Origin: Humulus lupulus
Taxonomy: Eukaryota > Streptophyta > Magnoliopsida > Rosales > Cannabaceae
Direction of reading: 5' to 3'
Length of the DNA: 64,000 bases
Assembly: GCF_963169125.1 (NCBI RefSeq)
Contig: NC_084797.1
Location: forward strand, 89,933,868 to 89,997,867
Shown here: piece by piece, positions 11,797 through 24,030 of the stretch
Layout of the letters: every line of letters begins with the position of its first letter
Numbering within the stretch: position 1 is the first letter of the stretch
Made by a program: the position numbers and the translations under genes
The notes under the pieces: model-generated
Databases searched by the model: none
Told to the model about the DNA's origin: nothing
Seen by the model: only the letters and a program-made list of their open reading frames with translations

Positions 11797-13285
11797 TTTG
11801 TGTTGCACGATCTGGGACAGTCCTAGGGAGCTGTTTAGCAAGAAAGTCACAACGGGGTCGAATACCCGACTCGGGGCGAGTCGAGGGGTATTTCGGGTAT
11901 TAGATATTTTATTGGGTTATCGGGTTATGAAAAGAAATATTTGGAGATATATTTGAAGTTAGAACATTTAGGAGGAAATATTGGGGAAATTTACCATTTT
12001 GCCCCCGGGGACGTTTTTGGTACCCCCGAGCCTTTGAGGTAACCTTAGAGACTAAGTTAAGTAAAACAAAACCAAGGGAAGCATTCAGAGACTAAGTGAA
12101 ACCGACCCAAACCTCTTATCTCTCTCTTTTTCTAAGCCATACCAAGGGGCACTTTGAAGATCAAGCTAGGAATTGGAGCTCTAAACTTGGGGATTAGCTC
12201 AGTTTCAGTTTGTGGATTCACGTAGAGGCTAAGGTAAGCTTTAAACTGTGATTTTATCTAATTAATAATGTGATTATTGGATGGGTTTCTAGTTCTCTTG
12301 AGGTTTTGAAGTTGGAGATTGGAATTGGGATATGATGAGTTTTAAAGCTAAATTTTGTTAGGTTTTGTTGCTGAGACTATTCTAGGACTTCTCTGATAAA
12401 TGAATTGGATTGTTAGGTTGATTTTGGGGTAAATTGGCTTGGTTTTGGTGGTAAAAATGGAGGATTTTTCTGGGTTCGAAGGGTCGGGCAGCGGCATTTT
12501 TCTTGCTGAGCGGTAACCCTCTAGAACATTAGGGTGGCCAGGAAGAAGGGCAAGCTGCGTCACACCCTAGCTTAGGTCGCGGCGCGCATGGGGGTGTTTT
12601 TGGGGGTTGGCTTCTGGTTGAGGCAGGCCATGGCATAGGATCATGGGGCCGTGGCGCTTAGTGTATTTTTGGACTCCAAGGAGGTTTTAGGCTCGAGAAT
12701 CCAAAAGTTAAGGCTCGGGATGGATTTTATCACCTGGATTGATAGAATTCAAGGTCTCGGAGACTAGAATTATGACCCAAAGTTATTTAATGGATTAGGA
12801 CTTGATGGGTGGATGTTGTTGATGCATTGTGACTAAGTTTTCAGCGAGTCTCGGACTAGGGGACTGTGCTCGGGATATCGGTGATCGGAAAGCTCGGGAC
12901 ACAGGTAAGAAAACTGTTGTACCCGTAGAGCAGGGCGAGGCCCTATAGTTTGTGTTGCAGGGCATGAACCTATATGATTGTGTTGGGCGTAGCCCCCCAT
13001 TGATTATGTTTATATGTGTTTAAGTATTTGTTTAAATATGCTATGTGTGCATATATGATAATGAACAGCAAGAGCCGGGATCGGCAAAGGCCGAGAACGG
13101 CGAGGGCTGAGAACCGCAAGGCCGAGTACGGCATGGGGCCGGGAGCAGTGTTAAGCACGCAGAGTGCGAGTTGCCACGGTGAGACCCTATAGAATACCTG
13201 GGATATCCTCACGGTGTAGACCGCGAACTCAGGGCCTGGTAAAGCGCCTAGGACGGCATGGCCGTATGTGTTTAGCCTGTTGGGA
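11797..13285 (+). repeat. Truncated Tekay-type LTR (Z), host of the tandem array
   Basis: The sequence begins at the point equivalent to about 2661 of LTR1 (CACGATCTGGGACAG) and follows the LTR order: stress-like CT stretch, GTAAGCTTT donor-like site (12232), a GC block near 12485-12600, CAGGTAAGAAAACTGT (12902) and the repeats of GCCGAGAACGGC type near 13075-13140. It is clearly more diverged from LTR1 than LTR2 is. It stops abruptly at about 13281 and joins an inverted LTR. The missing left part should lie on the far side of the tandem array, outside the window. Confidence 0.8.
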
Positions 13286-13291
13286 TCCCAA
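13280..13291. other. Head-to-head LTR junction at a 12-bp palindrome
   Basis: TTGGGATCCCAA marks the switch from plus-strand LTR sequence (Z, ending GTTTAGCCTGTTG) to minus-strand LTR sequence (C 3' LTR). Both LTR families carry a GGGATCCC motif in their 3' part, so the joint may have formed at short homology. Confidence 0.6.
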
Positions 13292-15427
13292 AAGAAACAG
13301 AGTTAAAAGTTGGTTTGCAGACTTCCAAAAATTACATAAACAACTATTAGCCATACTAAGGCAAAATAGACTATCTCTGGGTCTCGCGTCCCTGCCTAAA
13401 CCTCAACCGTGGCAGCTGAGCAGCTGGCCATGTACATTCTGCTCGAAAGCTCTCCATATCAAAGCTGATCAAGCTTACCCTTGCCTTTACCTGCACCACG
13501 TAGCACCCGTGAGCCAAGGCCCAGCAAGAAAACATGATGTGCAACACAAGCAGTAATAACAGATAACATACTCACTAAGCATGAACTCTCATCATATAAT
13601 CCACATTAATCAATCAGCATAAATTCAGAATCATGGATGCAATCAAACACTTATAACATTCATATCACATAATAATCAGGGCCGACAACTTAGGCCGCAC
13701 CCTCTGTTTGTCCCATTGACTCCGGCCCGCTTAAACCGAGCTCAATGCATATTAAGTTGTCCTTGGCTACCAGTGGCCAAGCCGCACCCTGTGTGCTAGT
13801 GTAACCCTTGGCACCCTTAGACCGTTGGTTCACTAATTAGCTTGCATGACATAATACCATCTTTTCAAGCATACACAATAGGGAACCCTTAGTCCCATTA
13901 CATATATTCAACCAGGTGCAGTTTTCTTACCTTTGATCTTTGCGATTTCGGATTACGAGCAACGCTCCTCAAGCAGGATCTGTTCCCGAGCCTAAGCCTT
14001 TATCACCTAGTCACAACCAAAGTACAGGGTTCCATTAATACTCCAATATAGGTTTCCAGTTACAAAACTAACTCCCGGCATTCCAAATTCCACCAAGCAC
14101 GGTGGTGGAACCAATCCCGAGAATTCTAGACCACATTCCCATGCCTAAAATCCCCAAAATTTCAAGAGTGCACCCAAGGGTTGCAGCCCCTGAAGCTTAG
14201 TCGTGGCCCTGCCCTCAAAACAGAGCCAAGGGCTTGCCGGAAGGAGACACGCGCCGCGGCCCTTGCCTTGGGCGCCGCGGCGCTCACCTTTGGCCGAGCC
14301 TCCTTGGCTCATCTTCATCCTAGGGCCGCAACGCCCTAGAACAGAGCCGCGACCCTTCCCTTCGAGCCCAGAAAACCCACCATTTTCAACATCTAAACCT
14401 CATCTAAAGCCATCCCAAAGCTCCCCAATTCATAACCAATTAATCCCAACATCTTTAGAATGACTTAAACAACATAATTCAACAGAAAACCCAGCCCAAC
14501 ACACACTAAAATCTCTTTTCAATTTCTGAAACTCAAGAACTTTAAAACACTAAAACCAACCATACAAACTTAGGTTAAAACCTCCAAATTACGAATTAAG
14601 ACCTACCTCTTCTGCTGAACTACTTCTCTAAGCCAAAACCAGGCTAATTCCCAAGCTTCCCTCCTTAATTCTGCCCTTGAACATCAAAACCACAATTACC
14701 TCAATACCCAGCCAAAACCCAGAATTTCTAACCATAGAAAATGAAATTCAGTGCTTACCTTAGTCCTGATTAAGTTCCTGATTAATTCTTGAGCTAAGCC
14801 ACTAAATCATTCCTTCAATCCACCAAGCTTCAGCTGAATTCCAGCAAATTCCCTTAAGATTTCAGTGTTTCTTTTCCTTGTGTTCCTTGAGAGAGAATAG
14901 AGAGGAAAGGCTTATAATAAAGGCCAGTTTAATTTTCTGTCTAATGTTTCTCTAAAGCTTTAGCTTAGTCTTATCCTGTTAAGTTAATCCCGAGGCTCGG
15001 GGTGCCGGAAACGTCCCTGAGGGCAAAACAGTAAAATCCCCCAATATTCCCGCCTAGACTTCCTAACCTCAAATATATCTCCATATATTTATTTTCATAA
15101 CCTGATAGTCTGAATAGCTACCCGATACCTATAAAACCCCTGACTTATCCAAAGTCAACTACTAAGCCCCGTTGTGACTTTTCTCCGCTATCTAGCCCTA
15201 GGATCGCCTTGAGTCGTGCTCTGCTGACCTACCCACATAATAATGTGGTTCTCACATATATCACATATGTATATCATATTATCATCAATTATCATACAAA
15301 CATTATTAATCATATAATTATGCAATTAAATCTATAAAGTCATTCACATCACATTAAACCCAATAATGCCCTCCTGGCACGCTAATCAAGGCCCTTAAGC
15401 CTCATTAGTGAATTTGGGGTCTTTACA
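13283..15427 (-). repeat. 3' LTR of element C, missing its last ~170 bases
   Basis: Read on the minus strand it starts TGTAAAGACCCC at 15427, right after the polypurine tract, and runs left to GGGATCCC at 13283. Compared with the C 5' LTR at 32278, about 170 terminal bases (to the TGTAACGCCC inverted end) are lost at the Z junction. It lacks the 746-bp insertion present in the 5' LTR. The conserved block with GGTAAAGGCAAG (minus sense) is at 13481-13533 and the GC-rich block at about 14245-14355. Confidence 0.88.
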
Positions 15428-15440
15428 ACTATCCCCTCCT
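15428..15440 (-). other. Polypurine tract of element C
   Basis: On the minus strand AGGAGGGGATAGT precedes the 3' LTR. Confidence 0.8.
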
Positions 15441-15463
15441 AATGAGAATTTCATCCTCGAAAT

Positions 15464-18299
15464 TTACCTGAATAGCTCGGGATACTGTTCCTGCATCGCT
15501 GTCTCTAACTCCCAGGTCGCTTCCTCGACCTTGCTATTTCTCCACAATACTTTCATTAACGGAATTGTCTTATTCCGTAAGACTTTGTCCATCCGATCCA
15601 AAATCTGAACTGGTCGCTCCTCATAGGACAAGTCTGTCTGCAACTCTATGTCCTCATACTTAAGCACATGTGTTGTATCAGAAACATACTTCCGCAACAT
15701 GGAGACATGGAAAACATTATGAACTCCTGATAGCGACGGTGGCAAGGCCAGTCTATAAGCCACTTGTCTAATCCTCTCTAGGATCTCAAAAGGTCCAACA
15801 AACTGAGGGCTCATCTTGCCCTTCACTCCAAACCTCCTCACTCCTCTCAACGGTGAAACTCGCAGAAACACGTGGTCCCCAACCTGGAACTCCACATTCC
15901 TACGCTTAGGATCAGCGTAGCTTTTCTGTCTACTCTGCGAAGCAAGTATTCTTGCTCAAATCTTTTCAATAGCCTCATTGGTCTTCTGAACCATGTCTGG
16001 CCCTAAATACCTCCGCTCACCCATCTCATCCCAATGAATAGGTGATCTGCACTTTCTTCCATATAACATCTCATAAGGAGCCACTCCAATCGTGGACTGA
16101 TAACTGTTGTTATATGAAAATTTGATCAACGAAAGATACTTACTCCAAGATCCCTCAAAGTCAATCACACACGCCCTAAGCATGTCCTCCAATACCTGAA
16201 TCGTCCTCTCAGACTGTCCATCAATCTGAGGATGAAAAGTTGTGCTAAACTTCAGCTGAGTCCCCATAGTTCTCTGCAGAGCTCCCCAAAACTTGGAGGT
16301 GAAGATAGGGTCTCGATCAGATACAATAGATTTTGGAACCCCATGGAGACAAACTATCTCCCTCACATACAACTCTGCATACTATTCCACTGTGTAAGTT
16401 GACCTCACTGGTAGAAAATAAGCTGACTTGGTGTTTCTGTCCACTATCACCCACACCGAGTCATGAAGTCCAACTGTCCTGGGTAATCCTCCCACAAAAT
16501 CCATCGTAATATCCTCCCACTTCCACTCTGGGATACCCAAAGGCTGAAGCAATCCCGTTGGCCGCTGATGCTCAGCCTTAACTTGCTGACATGTCAAACA
16601 CCTAGACGCATACTCTACCACATCCTTCTTCATCTCAGGCCACCAATATAATGTCCGTAGATCCTGATACATCTTCATGGTACCCGGATGAAGTGAGTAT
16701 GGCATGGTGTGAGACTCATCCAATATCTATCGTCTGATCCCCTCATCTGCCAGAACACAAATCCGTCCCTGATACCGAAGCAAACCTGTCTTAGAAATAG
16801 AATAATCCTTAGTTGTCCCCGCTAAGACATGCTGCCTAACTTCCTGCAACAGCGTGTCCACCAACTGACCCTCCTTGACTCGCTCTAACAGGGTCGACTG
16901 CAAGGTAATATTAGCTAGCTGGCCTACCACCAGTTCTATCCTTGCCCTGGCCATCTCATCAGCTAATTCCCTCGAGATTTGGGTGGAACTAAACAACTGT
17001 CCTGGACCCCTCCGGCTCAACGCATCTGCCACCACATTGGCTTTCCCAGGGTGGTAAAGGATGTCACAATCATAATCCTTGACCAACTTCAACCAACGTC
17101 TTTGCCTCATGTTCAAATCCTTCTGAGTGAAGAAATACTTCAAACTCCTATGGTCAGTGAATATCTCGCACTTCTCTCCGTACAGATAATGACGCCATAC
17201 TTTCAGTGCAAACACTACTGCTGCTAACTCCAAATCATGAGTCAGATACCGCTGCTCATAATCCTTCAGCTGCCGAGATGCATAGGCTATAACTTTCTCA
17301 TTCTGCATCAGCACACAGCCTAATCCCATCCTCGATGCGTCACAGTAGACCACAAACTTTCCTTCCTCCGAAGGAAGACTTAACACAGGTGCAGAAATAA
17401 GCCGTTGCTTCAACTCTTGAAAACTGTTCTCACACTTCTCTAACCAAACAAACTTCTGATTCTTTCTTGTCAACTCTGTCATCGGTGAAGAAATCTTTGA
17501 GAACCCCTCTACAAACCATCTGTAATAGCCAGCCAACCCAAGGAAACTTCGCACCTCCGAAGCGTTCCTTGGCCTCGGCCAATCCCTTACTGCTTCAACC
17601 TTGGATGGATCCACCTTAATCCTTTCTGCCCCAACTATATGTCCAAGAAAAGTTACCTCTGGCAAACAAAACTCACACTTCTTAAACTTGGCGTACAACT
17701 GATGCTCCCTTAACCTCTGTAGCACCTGTCGGAGATGCTGCTCATGCTCTGCCTCCGAACTGGAGTATACCAAAATGTCGTCGATGAAGACAATGACAAA
17801 TTGATCCAAGAAGTCCTTGAACACCCTGTTCATTAAGTCCATGAAGGCTCCTAGGGCGTTGGTCAGACCAAAAGACATGACCAAAAACTCATAATGCCCA
17901 TATCGTGTCCGGAAGGCCGTCTTCGGTATATCCTCGTCTTTGATCCTCAGCTGGTGATAACCAGATCGAAGATCAATCTTTGAGAACATCGTCTTTCCCT
18001 GTAGCAGATCGAACAAGTGATCAATCCTTGGCAGAGGGTACTTATTCTTAATAGTCAACTTGTTCAATTCTCTATAGTCTATGCACATTCTCAAAGTCCC
18101 ATCCTTCTTCTTAACAAACAACACTGGAGCGCCCCATGGAGAATAACTAGGCCTAATAAATCCCAAATCCAGAAGTTCCTGCAACTATATCTTCAACTAT
18201 TTCAGTTTTGCTGGTGCCATCCTATACGGTGTCCTAGATACTGGTTCTGTCCCCGGTGCTAACTCAATCTCAAACTGAATCTCCCTGCGCGGTGGCAAC
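15464..18299 (-). pseudogene. Element C pol, 3' part: RT, RNase H, integrase, chromodomain-like tail
   Basis: The longest open stretch (18184-16727, 485 codons) holds RT with [14 protein letters not shown] and FIDDILVYS, then RNase H with VVYCDAS and TDHRSLKYF. Next come the integrase zinc region (HTMPYSLHPG to CLTCQQ) and core (SDRDP, DGQSERT), then the tail LDRMDKVLRNKTIPLMKVLWRNSK. Stops include TAG at 18197-18199 and 18185-18187 (the latter Gln in B and E), 16724-16726, TAG 16382-16384 (Gln) and TGA 15956-15958 (Arg). The true end is TAA at 15464-15466. The upstream part of the same polyprotein resumes at 20503, beyond a nested solo LTR. Confidence 0.9.
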
Positions 18300-20502
18300 T
18301 GTAACGCCCTATTGCCTTAGAGTCGTTACTAAGTGAGTTTAAAAACGTGCATTCAACTCGCTAATCAAGGTTTTAGGTCAAATAGTGTAATTAAGCCATA
18401 AATAGAAGAAAACTTTAGAAACAATTCCATTTCATTGAGAATCATAAAAGTTTAACACCTGGGATCCCAGAATACAGTTTAGAAACATTTACAACATATA
18501 GATTAAACCAAGTCGACTAAACGACAAAATCTAAGTTTATTTACAAACATCTCCCAAAATCCACTGGCTGTGGCAGCCAGGCTGGCCAAACATGTACTCG
18601 CCGCCTCATGCCTGCTACACTCACGGTTGGTTGGCCTTCTCCTTACCCTTACCTGCACCACAGAGCATCTGTGAGCCGAAACCCAGCAAGAAAACCCATA
18701 ACAGATAACATATGCAAAAATCAACACATATCATATAAACAGGCCATCAATAGGCTAAACACATACGGCCAAGCCGTCCCAGGCTCTTTACCAGGCCCTG
18801 GGTTCGCGGTCTACACCGTGAGGATATCCCAGGTATCATTTTAGGGACTCGCCCTGGCAACTCGCACTCCACGTGCTGAACGCTTCTCCCGGCCCCTTGC
18901 CATACTCGGCCTTGCACTAAACGTGACTAACGCCGTTCCCGGCCCTTTGTCGTTCCCGACCCCTTGCCGTTTCCGGCCCCTGCCGACCTCGGCCTACACC
19001 GTTCCCGGTTCTTGCCGATCATTCACATAATTACATTCATAGCATAATAAAAATCTATAGAATACTAACAAATTCAATCAAAGGGCTACGCCCTGCAATT
19101 CAAACATATTGGGCTCAGCCCTGCATACAAGCTCTATGGAGACAAGGGTTTTCTTACCTGAGTCCCGAGCTCTCCGAGCACCGATGTCCCAAGCACAGTC
19201 CTCTAACTTGAGCCTCGCTGAAACCCTAGTCACAACACATTAACAATATCCATCCATCAAGTTCTAATCCACTAAATAACTTTAAGCCATAACCCTAACC
19301 TCCGAGACCTTGAATTCTATCAATCCGGGTGATAAAATCCATCCCGAGCCTTAACCATTGAGTTCCCAAGCCTAAACACCCTTAAAAACACAACCTGGCA
19401 TTAAGAGTCGCGGCCCTACCCACAAGCGCCACGGCTAACCTCGAAACAGAGGCTAGCACCCCACTGACACCCACACGGGCCGCGGCGCGCATCACCAAGT
19501 GCTGCGGCACACATGAAACTTCTCGGCCTCCCATGGCCGCGCACGCACGGGTCGAGGCGTGCCCATCCTAGAGCCGTGGCCCTCACCTCCAAACCCAGAT
19601 TTCTCACCCCTTTTTCCTGCATTTTCTTCAAACCAATCCTCCCCAAAACCAAACTAACAATCCCATTTTTACTACCATAATAATTTCTAACACAGAATCA
19701 GCTTCAAAACCCAACAGAGACTAGCTCCAAATTCAGCCAAACCATCAAGAACAAACTACAACCTCAGCCAACATGCAAACTCAGATATTCAACCTTAAAC
19801 CATCTAATAAATTGATACAATTCAACATGATAAAAATTACCTTTGCTGGATAATACTTCTGAGCCAATCCCCTAGATTCAAAGCTACAATTCTCCAATTT
19901 TTTCCCAACTTGAAACTCTGAATTTCCCTGGCTTTTCCTCAAGAGTTTTCCCCTTAGTGCAGCTTGGAGAGTAAAGAGAGAATATGGTAGAGTCTAAGGT
20001 CGGTTTCTCCAAGTTTCCCAACAATTCCTCTATTTTGTTTTATCTAACTTAATATATGTGGTTACCTCAAGGCTCGGGGTACTAAAACGTCCCCGAGGGC
20101 AAAATGGTAAATTTTCCCAATATTCCCTCCTAGACATTCTATCCTCAAATATATCTCCAAATATTTATTTCCTTAACCTGTTAACCACGTATAATAACTA
20201 ATGCCCAAGTTACCTCTCGACTCGCCCCGAGTCGGATTCTCAACCCCATTGTGACTTTCTGGCTAACCGCTCCCCAGGACTGTCTCGGATCGTGCTGCAC
20301 CAACATATCACACATATATAGCATTTATCACATTTATACCCCTAATATCCAATCGGGGCCCACATGCACATTTAACTCAACTAAACATGCATCATTATCA
20401 CATATTCACATTAATTCATATATTAACATAATAATTCATTTATTGCCCTCCCGGCACACTAATCAAGGCCCTAAGCCCTATTAGCAAATGCGGGTCATTA
20501 CA
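18300..20502 (-). mobile_element. Solo LTR J nested in element C pol
   Basis: A 2203-bp minus-strand LTR with inverted ends (TGTAACGCCC at 18300, CATTACA at 20502) and no internal region. Its 3' part matches LTR1/LTR2 (tail GTAACGACTCTAAGGCAATAGGGCG on the minus strand, with small changes). It splits the C polyprotein between protease and RT. Flanks GCAAC (18295-18299) and ACAGC (20503-20507) differ by two transitions and are probably a decayed target duplication. Confidence 0.85.
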
Positions 20503-21683
20503 ACAGCCCTGGTAGATCCTCAAGAAATACATCCAAGAACTCACACACCAATCTGGTCTCTCCCGGCCCTGCCAGCATAACTCTAACAATATCCACTACA
20601 CTGACCAGGAAAGTTATGCATCCCCCCTGCAACAAGTCTCTGGCTCTCAATGCTGAAATCATGGGTACGCAGGGTCCACATGCTGCACCCACAAAAACAA
20701 AAGGGTCCTCGCTCTCAGGATCAAAACTAACCATCTTCTTCCTCCAGTCAATCATAGCCCCATATCTGGCCAACCAATCCATCCCCAAAATCATATCAAA
20801 ATCTTCCATATCTAACTCAATCAGATCCACCGAGAGTTCCCTACTATCAACCATCACTGGCAGTGCCCTAATCCATCTCCTAGAAACTACCAGTTCCCCT
20901 GTAGGCAATAAAGTCCCAAACCCTGCAGTCCGATACTCACTAGGTCTATACAATCTATCAATCACCCTACTAGTTACAAAAGAATGTGTAGCACCAGAAT
21001 CAATCAATACAGTAAAAGGAGTGCCAGCGCTAGAAAGCTGACCTATCACTACCGAGGGACTAGCCTCGGCCTCTGCCTGAGACAAGATGAATACTCGAGC
21101 TGGAGTCAAGCTATCCACCTTTCCTGCTTCACCTTTCTTCACCGTTGGGCACTCTTTCCTGAGATGCCCTACTGCTCCACACACAAAGCATGCCTTGGCC
21201 CGGTACTCGCCCAGATGGCGTCTTTTACACCTCGGACACTCTGGATAAGTCCGCCATGCCTCGCCGCCACCCTGACGGCCACCCTGACCACCCCGACCCC
21301 TCCTATCAGGACCAATAGCGGTCGAAGAGTCAGGAGCCTTTCTCTTGAAGTCACTGGGGCCTTCGCCCTTACCTGTCCCTGAATAAGGAGGCACCGCTCT
21401 GCAGCCCTCATGCCTCACCGCACTTTCCCTCCATAACTTATTCTCCGCTTCCTCAGCGGTAAGAGCCTTCTCAACGGCCTGGGCATAAGTTGTTCTTCCA
21501 GGTACCGTTGTGATCCTAACATCCCGACCTATCATAGCATTAAGCCCTCTGATAAATCGATCTTGCCTAGCAGCATCAGTAGGCACAAGATCTGGTGCAA
21601 ACTTCGCAAGCCTATCAAACTTTAGGGAAAATTCAGTAACAGTCATATTGCTCTGCACGAGACTCACAAACTCATTGACTTTT
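20503..21683 (-). pseudogene. Element C gag C-terminal half and protease
   Basis: The minus-strand frame shows the end of the gag domain (DRLAKFAPDLVPTD), the CCHC knuckle [14 protein letters not shown], and the aspartic protease [10 protein letters not shown] followed by [11 protein letters not shown]. The reading frame is open for about 400 codons and then runs into solo LTR J at its C-terminal side. At its N-terminal side it is cut by element D, and gag resumes at 31282. Confidence 0.88.
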
Positions 21684-21688
21684 GCTGC

Positions 21689-23994
21689 CGTAACGCCCTG
21701 GATAGCCAAGACCGTTACACTGTGTACTTATAAAGGTGCAAGACTCGCTAATCAAGTCAACATTTTAAAAACGTGTCACTAAACATGTAAGAGCTAGGGT
21801 TAAAAAGGGTTTTGGTCTCAAAAGACTCATTTCATATATTAAACTGTAATAAACACGGGATCCCATAAGAAAGTAGAGTTAAAATAAGTTTACAGACTTC
21901 CAAAAATACATGAGAATTCGCTAGCCATACTAAGGCAAAACAGACAGTCATCAGGTTTCATGTCCTTGCCCAGACCTCAACCGTGGCGGCCGAGCACCTG
22001 GCTATGTACATTCCGCTCGCTGAGCTCTCCAGTCAAGGCTGGTCCAGTTTGCCATTGCCTTTACCTGCACCATGTAGCACCCGTGAGCCAAGGCCCAGCA
22101 GGAAAACATCTTAAACAATTCAATCAATGAAAACAGACAACCAGCTCATAAAGCATGTATTCCCATCAGATAATCCCCAACAGATATTCAGCGCATATAA
22201 TCAGATTCAAGATACATTCTATCACATATTACACTCATATCACATAATAATCAAGGCCGACGACTTAGGTCGCACCCTCTATTTAACCCACTGACTCCGG
22301 CCCGCTTAAACCGAGCTCAGTGCATAATAAGCTGTCCTCGGCTACCAGTGGCCAAGCCGCACCCTGTGCGCTAGTGAAACCCTTGGCGCCCTTAGGCCGT
22401 TGGTTCACCAAATGGCTTGCATGGCATAATACCAACTTTTCAAGCATTTACAATAGGGAGCCCTTAGTCCCGTCACATATATTCAACCAGGTGCAGTTTT
22501 CTTACCTTTAGTCTGTACAGTTATTGATTACGAGCAACGGCCCTCAAGCACGATCCGTTCCCGAGCCTAAGCCTTTATCACCTAGTCACAACCAAAGTAT
22601 AAGGTTCCATGAATATTCGAGTATAGGTTTATAGCTATAAAACTAACTCCCGGGAATCCAAATTTCATCAAGCTCGATGATGAAACCAACCCCGAGCACA
22701 CTAGACCACTTCCCCGTACCTAAAACCCTCAAAGACTCATGTGTGCAACCAAGGGCTGCGGCCCCTGAAGCTTAGCAGCGGTCCTTCCCCAAAACATAAC
22801 CAACACCCATGCTGAACCACACACGCGCCGCGGCCCTTGCCTTGGGCGCCGCGGCGCCCTCCCATGGCCGAGCCTTCTTGGCTCTTTTGCATGCTAAGGC
22901 CGCAGCGCTCTAGAACAGAGCTGCGGCCCTCCCCTTCGAACCCAGAATTTACATCATTTCAGAGCTTAAAACCTCAGCCACAACCACCCTTAAGCTCCCT
23001 ACTTCAACCCCCAACAAATCCAACACCTTTAACATGACTTAAACAAATTAATTCCATAGAAAACTCAACCCAACACACACTAATCTACTCTTTCAATTTC
23101 TGAAACTCAAGAGCTATAAACACTCAAACCAGCCATTCAAACCCAATTTAAAACCTCTAAACCAAGAGTTGTAGCTTACCTCTTCTGTTGAATCACCTCA
23201 CCAAGCCAAAGCCAAGCTAAATCTCCAAGTTTCCTCCTTAATTCTGCCTTAAGACATCAAAACCATGCTTGTTTCAAAACTTGACCAAAACCCAGCTAGA
23301 ACTCATAATTCAACCACAGAAAAGAAGATTAGATGCTTACCTTAATCCCTATTTTAGTTCTTGATTTACTCCTGAGCTAAACCTCCAAATCCTCACCACA
23401 AATCCCAGAAATTCCAGCTTGTTTCCCCTTAGTTTTATGTGTTTCTTTCCTTCCCTTTGTTTTCCTTGAGCGTGAGAGAGAGAGAGCTGAGGTAAAAGTG
23501 CTTAGTCGGTTTGTGTTTTCTAAAAGCTTCCTTATGTCTATCTCACACATTAAGTTATTCCCAAGGCTCGGGGTGCCGGAACCATCCCTGAGGCCAAAAT
23601 GGTAAAATCCCCCAATATTCCCGCCTAGACATCCTAACCTCAAATATATCTCCATATATTTATTTTCATGACTTGATAGTCCATATCGCTACCCGCTATC
23701 TAAAAATACCCCCGACTCATCCAAAGTCATATCTTAAGCCCCGTTGTGACTTTTCCCGCTATCTGACCCTAAAATCGCCTTGAGTCGTGCTCTGTGAACC
23801 TGTCCACATAATAATGTGGTTCTTACATATATCACATATTTATTTCATATCATATTACCACGTAATATCATCAATTATCATATAAACATCACTAAACATA
23901 TAATTACTCATTTAAACCACAATTATTCCATTAATGCCCTCCTGGCACACTAATCAAGGCCCTTAAGCCTTATTAGCAATTTTAGGTCGTTACA
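21689..23994 (-). repeat. 3' LTR of element D
   Basis: 2306 bp. The left terminal base reads C instead of T (CGTAACGCC where the other copy has TGTAACGCC), and the right end is CGTTACA next to the polypurine tract. The GC-rich block is at about 22820-22935 and the conserved TTTTCCTGCTGGGCC block (minus sense) at about 22055-22110. Confidence 0.9.
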
Positions 23995-24007
23995 ACTATC
24001 CCCTCCT
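23995..24007 (-). other. Polypurine tract of element D
   Basis: On the minus strand AGGAGGGGATAGT directly precedes the 3' LTR. Confidence 0.8.
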
Positions 24008-24030
24008 AATGAGAATTTTGTCCTCGAAAT

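Noticed and set aside
13075..13145. Repeated GCCGRGAACGGC units (also near 3965-4080, 11095-11210, 18890-19020, 53320-53370) as a possible CRISPR or satellite array
   Set aside because: The units are short, imperfect and without regular spacers. They belong to the A/B-type LTR body.
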